From positions 20,388,860 to 20,452,859 of the forward strand of contig JASFXZ010000005.1 in the NCBI GenBank assembly GCA_032209605.1: 64,000 nt of DNA. The letters are read 5' to 3'. The position numbers were made by a program, and so were the translations under genes. Below the pieces are notes generated by a model. That model worked only from the letters and a program-made list of their open reading frames with translations. It was not told where the DNA came from and searched no databases. Of this stretch, positions 36,356 to 64,000 are shown piece after piece. This DNA is from Mactromeris polynyma (Eukaryota; Mollusca; Bivalvia; Venerida; Mactridae). The first letter of the stretch is position 1. Every line of letters starts with the position of its first letter.

Positions 36356-37287
36356 ATGAGTATTTTTGAGAAGAAATATTACTGTATTTGTACTTGTTAT
36401 TCAATGCTTTTCTATAAATGTGTACCAAAATAACTACAATGGAATGAAGGAAATAAAATTACAATATTAGATCTTTATATTGGTTTTTGATATCAAGAAA
36501 GTTGGAAGTAAAATGTTATGTCAGTCGGAGTTGATGAGGGAAAGTAATAATTAATATTTTACTACCTGTGTTGCTAGACACTCATTGAAAACAAAAAGTA
36601 TGCAAGACACTGTACGTCAATTAAACATAGTATTATATACTGTCTATACGGCTTGAACAAGTTTATACACTGCATGAATGGGAGTCTTGATGCTGAAACA
36701 ATTAACAGCGTAAACTTTGCGTTGTATACATAAAATTGTCATTCTTGGTATTATTTGTTAATCCCATTTAGCCCTCACAAAAGCAAGTTGATGGTTATGT
36801 ATGCATAATTACAAATGTATTTCAATATGAAAGTCCAGACTCCTATATTGCAATTCATATAGTGATATACTACAGCTATATACAAACGTATTGTTATTTT
36901 ACAATTGTAAGTAACGATATGTTTTTAAAGTTGAAGACTGAATCATTTCATTGAGATTTATTACGCACTATATTCCATCTGGAATGGGTCAGGTTACTTG
37001 AGTTCATCATGTTAATTCTTGAAAGTACAGAATATTTCTCAATTATATACCAAAAACCCAGATGTCCATATTAAACTGATTATCGAAAACAGTTTAGAAG
37101 GTTTTCGAGTCTAATTCCTTTATAGAATTTTCTGGAAATATATATCGATCAAGCATGAGTGTGTGATGGGGTTAATTCCAAGAAGAGAGCGGATGGATGG
37201 CATAGGAAGATGATTATTGAAAATAATCACCTTCAAATATTATAGAAAACGTGCCCTGGAAGCGCCTCTCAGGACCTTCAGTCCTTT

Positions 37288-37955
37288 GATTAATTGCTGT
37301 TCTCCACATGAAAAAATATATGCAGATCCACCAATAGACTGCGGGCGGAAATGAACAATATTACTTTTTTGAGTATTAACAATCATTGAGTTTGCAGTGC
37401 ACCATTCAGACAATACATTGAGCATATATTGCAGGTCATTTTCATTTTCTGCAATAAGTACATCATCAGCATACAACAAAATACATACATTTTCATTATC
37501 TAAATCTACACCTTTACCGATAGCTTATACTTTAATAGCTAGGTCATTAATGTATATATTGAAAAGCAAAGGTGACAGAGAACAACCTTGACGTAGACCA
37601 CAGTTAACTTCAAACCACTCCGTATATAGTCCATTCAGTCTTATACATGAGGAGACAGAGTTTGGTACAGAGACTGTAATGCCTGATATATATTTCCTAA
37701 TTTAGATAATTTAGTCGAAAGAATATTTCTATCAATAAAATCATAAGCCTTTCTAAAATCTATAAAAAGACAAAATGTTGATAGTTTAGATATTTTCCTT
37801 GTTTCAATTATGTTTGTTAGGAAAGACACATGATCAATAGTACTACGACCTTTTCTAAAACCATTTAGTTCGTTTACAATACCATTATTGGCCTCCGTCC
37901 ACTTAGATAAACGCTGATTTAATATTGAGCAATACATCTTATACATAGTACATGA
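37288..37955 (-). mobile_element. LINE, reverse-transcriptase N-terminal half (right copy)
   Basis: Minus-strand frames contain NELNGFRKGRSTIDHVSFLTN, FIDFRKAYDFIDRN and an intact YADD box (about 37470). The sequence from 37837 to 37955 has no counterpart in the left arm, which begins inside DHVSxLTN. A T-for-CAG change and a frameshift near 37530-37660 break the gene. Confidence 0.75.
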
Positions 37956-38083
37956 CAGTAAGATATGTATGACAGCGGGTCTGTGTTCGAGTCTCACCAT
38001 CGGTATGTTTTTAAAATCGAAGAATATAACTTTTTGCAGTAAAATAAATCCGTGTATCTCGCGTTCGTGTATCATATACATTG

Positions 38084-40438
38084 CAGGGGCGGATCCAGCG
38101 GGGGGGTTCGGGTGGGTCCAACCCCACCTAGAATGGCTCAGACCCCCCTGGAAAAAATAAAAAAATGATAAACAAGCGTGATAAATCGACAGCTTTCTAT
38201 AACATTAATCAATGAATAATAAATTTATCAAACATTATGTTCCATATAGCTTCACTTTTATCGTTATTGTGTATCTTTCTGAATTCAATATTGCATCAAT
38301 CACCCGTGTAATGAATGTGTAAGCGACTGTGCTAGGCTGTATGTCAGGTTGTTGCTACGCTGCGTAAATATTTATAGCTGACACGCAAATATTCATTTGT
38401 GACGCCATTTAAGGCAATAGTGACGTAGTTATTTGATGTATCAAGAATTTGCAGTGCAGTTAGGCTTTCGAGTAAAAACAGCACGTCAGGCCACTCCTTT
38501 TTTATTTTTTGGTTTACAAGAATTTTTGGGAAAAATGTCCACTGGGTGGTCGAAAAAAAAAAAAAAAAGGAAAAAAGTCCCCAAACATACTCTAAAAGGG
38601 TGAAAATCAGAGAAATGACTAACAACATTGAAATCATTTACTTGACATTTTAAATTCTTAAACTGCTATTTTAACATGTATTAATACACACAAAGTTTCA
38701 TAGTTCTAATTAAACACACTGTTTAAATCTTACATACTGTGCATATAAAACATACTTTGAGAACATCAATGAAATTGACTAGAAAACATGTATATATACT
38801 ACACTTTTTTCGAAGATACATTTAATATCGCCCAGCCAGACATTTGTTTTGCTTTAAGGCTAAGCTGAATATCAAAATACATATTTGAGAAAAAATATGA
38901 ATTATTTTAACCATGCCAATTACTGTAAACATGTGTCAGAATCAGACTGATAGATTCATCTTTCTTACTGTTCAATAGTTCATTTCGAATCATTTTAAGT
39001 GAAAACATTTAAATTCCATATGAAGTTTAGCAATGTCAATTTCTTAAAATTGCCACTGTCAACCAGAGTTCAATCAGTCAAATACAAATTGAAAAACAGA
39101 CTTGATTAAGAGTAAATGTCTTTTCTTACCAGCCAAATAAAATTGCCATATTATTCTAGGGGAGTCATGAACTTGAAGCAATCGATAACATACTGTGACA
39201 CATGATAAATTGATATTCTGGGCAATTACGTCACCAACTGCACTGTTTACATAACAAGAAAATTCTTTATATCTACTGACAACAGTAAACAAAAATGCAA
39301 AAGAAAACCTTTAAGACTCTTATTACAAGCTTACATACTATCAATTTGACATTAAACTCTAAAAACGAACACTTATCCGAAAATAAGCGTATCCGAAATT
39401 TATGCAACTTCGCAGTTACTCGCCATGGTCATATTTCGAGTATTTTAACTGTTGTTATTCAGTTGTCTGTGGCAAAACACTTCTAAATCATTTGTTTATT
39501 AATACAAATCTCAAATTTTAGGGGAAAAAATCGAAATTATGTAAAATAGTTAAGATGTACAATGTTTTGGTATACGGACGTTTCGCGACCTGGACGTTTC
39601 GCCCCTAGACGTTTCGCCCGTGTCGTTTCGCGCCCAAAATGGGCGCGAAACGTCCTCATGAAATGGGTGCGAAACGTCCTCAGACCCCATTTGATATAAT
39701 AGATATATAATGAACAAATAATCAATTTTCTAACAAACTCTAAATACAAATCGAATTTTTAAATGACAAATTTAACTAAATATTTGCATTTATATCCATT
39801 ACAAAAGTCGTAAGAAGACTAAAATAACTCTAAATAAAGATTGCATCTCACATTCTTTGTGCATATTGGTAGAATAACTGAGTTTTAAATCACTGATTAT
39901 CAGATTTTTAAAAATGGCGGCCGACATCGTCGCGCATAACTTGCGACCTATTTAAATTCCATATGCAGGGTAAATCGCATTTAATTTCTTTGATTTATAT
40001 ACCATTTTAAAGCTAAGACATTCAACTAATGGTTTCTGTTCGTTTTTTTTTTCGTTTGGCACCAAAATCAATACGGTCGGGAAAATAAATTTGAAAAAAA
40101 AAGTGAAATTCGATTTTTATTTTTTTTCTACTTTTCGGAAAATTAGACCCGCCGGTTTTGTAAACCAATTTATATAAAAGTAGTGGCCTCATTCTCGTTA
40201 GCTTGATTTTTTTCCGCAATTTGTTCTTAAAAATACTAAAAAAACTTTTAAAAAAAACCACAAAAAAACCCGGATCTATATTAGTGGAGATCTCCTCGTG
40301 GTTAGAACCGGTAACGTTTGTTAAAAAAACAGATACAAACGGCTAACATCTGCTTGAATGTGGAAAGGGATTATATTTCTGTAATTTTGTGGGCAAAAGT
40401 TGGACCCCCCCTGGAGAAAAATCCTGGATCCGCCCCTG
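38084..40438. mobile_element. CAGGGGCGGATCC-ended element, copy 2 (2355 bp)
   Basis: Inverted and nearly identical to 16533-19184, with the same TIRs. It lacks the roughly 300 bp internal block of copy 1; the junction is at about 39744. It contains the same GCGAAACGTCC motif cluster (39580-39690). It ends about 320 bp upstream of the MSH2 start codon. Confidence 0.75.
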
Positions 40439-40503
40439 TGTTCAATATGCAAATAAAATATATATACTCTAATAATTAGATCCGTGAACGTCAGGAAGAT
40501 TGT
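40439..40503 (+). repeat. Third copy of a 65-bp arm sequence
   Basis: 'tgttcaatatgcaaataaaa' through 'attagatccgtgaa' matches 4049-4105 (left arm) and the reverse of 32200-32262 (right arm). It is placed exactly against the end of the element at 40438. Confidence 0.6.
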
Positions 40504-40694
40504 GGTTGATAATGAGTATTATAGACCTGCTGAAATTTTAAATTACTACAGTCTCATCATAAGACATACATGGTCAAACGACGAGAATGTAATTAGTGTA
40601 GAACACGTGTAATGTTGTTTCTCTGCGATTTAGGGGTTGTTTGCCAACTATCATAAACTCACGCTTTAGTAAAATTTACGCATCACCGTAAGAA

Positions 40695-40705
40695 TTAGCG
40701 CGAAA
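40695..40705 (+). promoter_or_regulatory. E2F-like site upstream of MSH2
   Basis: TTAGCGCGAAA matches the E2F core (GCGCGAAA) and lies 52 bp before the MSH2 ATG. In vertebrates MSH2 is reported to be induced with DNA replication through E2F, so the position is plausible. No TATA box is seen. Confidence 0.4.
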
Positions 40706-40756
40706 GTCGATGGGGACAGAAACATAATCGTGAAATACGAAATTCTGTAAATTACA

Positions 40757-62115
<21,359 letters not shown>

Positions 62116-62386
62116 AGTATTATTTCAAGCCTAGTGCTTGTATTGGTATTTTCGTGACTTTTTACATTTCCTATGCAAGAAGTCAGTAGTGAAATCAAAG
62201 GATTATTCCAATTTTTATCTTGAATTGGGTGTGTAATCAATAGAATTTATGTGCTATTGATACTAACAAGCTGATCTGATAACGATTCATTTCAATCTTC
62301 ATAAATCACTGATTGTAGATACTACACAGAAAGGCAATCTTTTCGGTCTTCATGATTTTCAGTTGCCATATTGCATGTTTCAAATT

Positions 62387-62461
62387 GAGGGTTCAGTGCA
62401 AGACTATCACAACTTCCATGTAAATACATATGAGTTACGATAGTCTTGCGTTGAACCCTCG
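62387..62461 (+). other. Hairpin in the MSH2 3' UTR
   Basis: GAGGGTTCAGTGCAAGACTATC (first 20 shown in part by GAGGGTTC…AAGACTATC) pairs with GATAGTCTTGCGTTGAACCCTC about 30 nt downstream. The stem is about 22 bp with one or two mismatches. It could be an RNA structure or the remnant of a small foldback repeat. Confidence 0.55.
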
Positions 62462-62590
62462 AAATTTATTATACTGAAATGACATTGTTAATTCTATGTT
62501 TTTGTCTGTTGGACTTTTCTATGCCATATGGTATGATAATGTTTTATATACTTGCATGACATTGTTTATACGATTACATTTTGACTATAG

Positions 62591-62596
62591 AATAAA
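62591..62596 (+). terminator. Polyadenylation signal of MSH2
   Basis: AATAAA 476 bp after the MSH2 stop codon. The transcript end is expected at about 62610-62620. Confidence 0.65.
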
Positions 62597-62664
62597 AGTT
62601 AAGAAAATGAAACTTCTTCGACATTTGCTTATTGCCAATCCAAACTCTTAATAAGCGAAAACAT

Positions 62665-62974
62665 GAATACTGGTAAGGTCGACCGTCAGAAAACACGAAT
62701 ACTGGTAAGGTCGACCGTCAGAAAACACGAATACTGGTAAGGTCGACCGTCAGAAAACACGAATACTGGTAAGGTCGATCGTCAGAAAACATGAATACTG
62801 GTAAGGTCGACCGTCAGAAAACACGAATACTGGTAAGGTCGACCGTCAGAAAACATGAATACTGGTAAGGTCGACCGTCAGAAAACACGAATACTGGTAA
62901 GGTCGACCGTCAGAAAACATGAATACTGGTAAGGTCGACCATCAGATTACATGAATACTGGTAAGGTCAACCGT
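62665..62974 (+). repeat. 32-bp minisatellite downstream of MSH2
   Basis: Nearly ten units of GAATACTGGTAAGGTCGACC followed by GTCAGAAAACAY, with very few substitutions. Each unit has a GGTCGACC palindrome and a GGTAAG donor-like motif. There is no spacer diversity, so it is not a CRISPR array. Confidence 0.9.
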
Positions 62975-63029
62975 CGAGGTCAACTTACAGCTGTTCTGAA
63001 ATACTATTGAAAAACAATAGACAACGACC

Positions 63030-63227
63030 ATGTCATGCGAGGAAATGCGCCATCATTGTTACAAATGTATGTATGCTTATGTTGACAAGACAGAGAGTGG
63101 AAATATTAATGGATGCTTTTCAAGCTTGTTTTCCGGTTCTGCCTGTAAAAAAGACAATTTATGTTTCAGAAAAAGGGCAGTGTTACTACTACATAATTCA
63201 CTTTCTGCCACAGTGTCCTCGCTTTAA
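63030..63227 (+). CDS. Unidentified 65-codon frame
   Basis: An ATG-started frame rich in Cys and Lys/Arg at first (MSCEEMRHHCYKCMYAYVDK). It might be the start of a small protein or a first exon: a GGTAAT sequence follows at 63232. No family is recognised. Confidence 0.2.
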   Translation: MSCEEMRHHCYKCMYAYVDKTESGNINGCFSSLFSGSACKKDNLCFRKRAVLLLHNSLSATVSSL

Positions 63228-63299
63228 TCGCAGGTAATATTACCGGAAGATCAGCTCGGCCAATGGGAATTTTGCATTGTGATGTTGCGTAAGGTACAC

Positions 63300-64000
63300 T
63301 TATACAAACCAACCAACTTTTAAAACATTTCTATGTTTTATTTACAACATAAAATATAAATAACAAATTCTTAACAAAGAGGCATAAAAAGCATGTTTCT
63401 AGGCTACATGGTTCTCATTTCTGTGAAACTGAATAAAAAAAAAAAGTGATCATTTTAAACGATTGAACAGGAATTTGAGGTAAAACTGATTGTGCTGATA
63501 TACTCACCGGCAACTACTTATTCAGTGAACACGATGAATTGTGGCAGTTTTATAACAAACAATATCAACTTGAATCAAGGAATGCCCTGAACTAAAAATG
63601 TATGATGACACTGGTCAATAGGCAATCTGGAAAGGTTGCTTTAAGCCTTTGGATCGGTTAAACAAAAGCCTTGGCAACATTACACGACTGAAAATCAAAC
63701 TTAGGACAATCATCTCTTCCCAAACCATATCCATATACCAAACTCCCAACGCCATTTCACAGAAACGGCATAAATGTGTGAACACATGACCCTCGATTGA
63801 AATCAATAACAACTGCTATTAGGTGGACAATTCTCTTATATACTCAGTACATTTAAAAACGCACAATGTTTTACCAACATGCTTCTTTAAATTCCATTTG
63901 ATTATTTTGAAACTATTTTTTTATGAATATACATGCCAATTGTCATGAAATACACATACACATGCAAAATTGTGTCAAAATGTTTTCTTGTATCCTAAAA
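63300..64000 (-). other. Possible 3' end of a minus-strand gene
   Basis: AATAAA on the minus strand near 63336 and an AT-rich 3' UTR-like stretch precede, on the minus strand, a short frame ending at about 63659 (…YGLGRDDCPKFDFQSCNVAK…). That frame is interrupted upstream by a stop with no acceptor I trust. Evidence is weak; the gene would lie mostly beyond the window. Confidence 0.2.

Larger units (their letters stand above)
34437..37287. mobile_element. Helentron-like insertion within the LINE copy
   Basis: 2.85 kb interrupting the right LINE copy. The left arm preserves the empty site, a run of five T/A at about 1867-1871. The left end starts GAGGCGCTTTAGCGTC. At the right end AAGCGCCTC (37259-37267) is followed by a small hairpin AGGAC-cttca-GTCCT, then TTGAT and the T-rich target. 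Subterminal inverted repeats at unequal distance from the ends, a 3' hairpin and insertion at T|T are features described for Helentron/HINE elements. No Rep/helicase is seen, so it would be non-autonomous or carrying captured sequence. Confidence 0.5.
22572..37836 (-). repeat. Right arm of the large inverted duplication
   Basis: Reverse-complement counterpart of 1325-16447, with receptor gene B. Insertions found only in this arm are a TTAA-flanked MITE (22636-23327), a tRNA-SINE (25508-25806), about 200 bp near 25940-26150 and a Helentron-like element (34437-37287). At its outer edge the LINE coding sequence continues past the point where the left arm is cut. Confidence 0.85.

Noticed and set aside
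37960..38020. tRNA-like box (GTTCGAGTCTC) near the right LINE edge
   Set aside because: Only a B-box-like match; no A box or stems at the right distance.
62665..62974. CRISPR-like array
   Set aside because: Units are head to tail without variable spacers, and the DNA is eukaryotic. The 18-bp array at 19303-19406 was rejected for the same reason.

Overview
This window is animal nuclear DNA, AT-rich and intron-rich, with canonical GT-AG splice sites. It most likely comes from a mollusc, and probably a bivalve. The basis for that is a complete 26-exon MSH2 gene with animal-type sequence, several interspersed repeats of a kind I associate with bivalve genomes (a GCCCCCC-ended MITE with a 'ggtcactggatcaaaggtcaaggtcac' type core, tRNA-derived SINEs, 'aggtcgg' MITEs), and a SUEL/rhamnose-binding-lectin receptor. 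The species is not determinable from the sequence alone.

Region 1 (about 1.3-37.8 kb) is a large inverted duplication. The left arm (1325-16447) and the right arm (22572-37836, inverted) flank a 6.1 kb spacer. Each arm carries one intact copy of the same five-exon gene: receptor A on the minus strand (16081 to 7037) and receptor B on the plus strand (23636 to 29293), arranged head to head. Each encodes a signal peptide, one Cys-rich SUEL-type lectin domain, one transmembrane helix and a 324-residue acidic tail with eight Yxx(I/L) motifs, including two ITAM-like pairs. The tails, splice sites and introns are very similar between copies, whereas the lectin exons differ at roughly half their residues. 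Each arm also holds broken non-LTR retrotransposon (LINE) pieces, a transposase-like gene fragment and small MITEs.

Insertions present in only one arm are bracketed by clear empty sites in the other: two adjacent PIF/Harbinger elements with TAA target duplications on the left; a TTAA-flanked MITE, a tRNA-SINE and a Helentron-like 2.85 kb insertion on the right. The spacer contains a 2.65 kb element with CAGGGGCGGATCC ends (second copy at 38084-40438) and a 1.3 kb element made of nested palindromes.

Region 2 (40.4-62.6 kb) is the complete MSH2 DNA mismatch-repair gene (plus strand, 26 coding exons, 929 residues as I splice it). Its start codon lies only about 320 bp from a transposable element. 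Its introns are loaded with MITEs and minisatellites.

Region 3 (62.6-64 kb) has a 32-bp minisatellite, an unidentified short ORF and a possible 3' end of a minus-strand gene.

All coordinates of spliced genes come from reading splice sites and reading-frame phase by eye. Similarity percentages are hand estimates.
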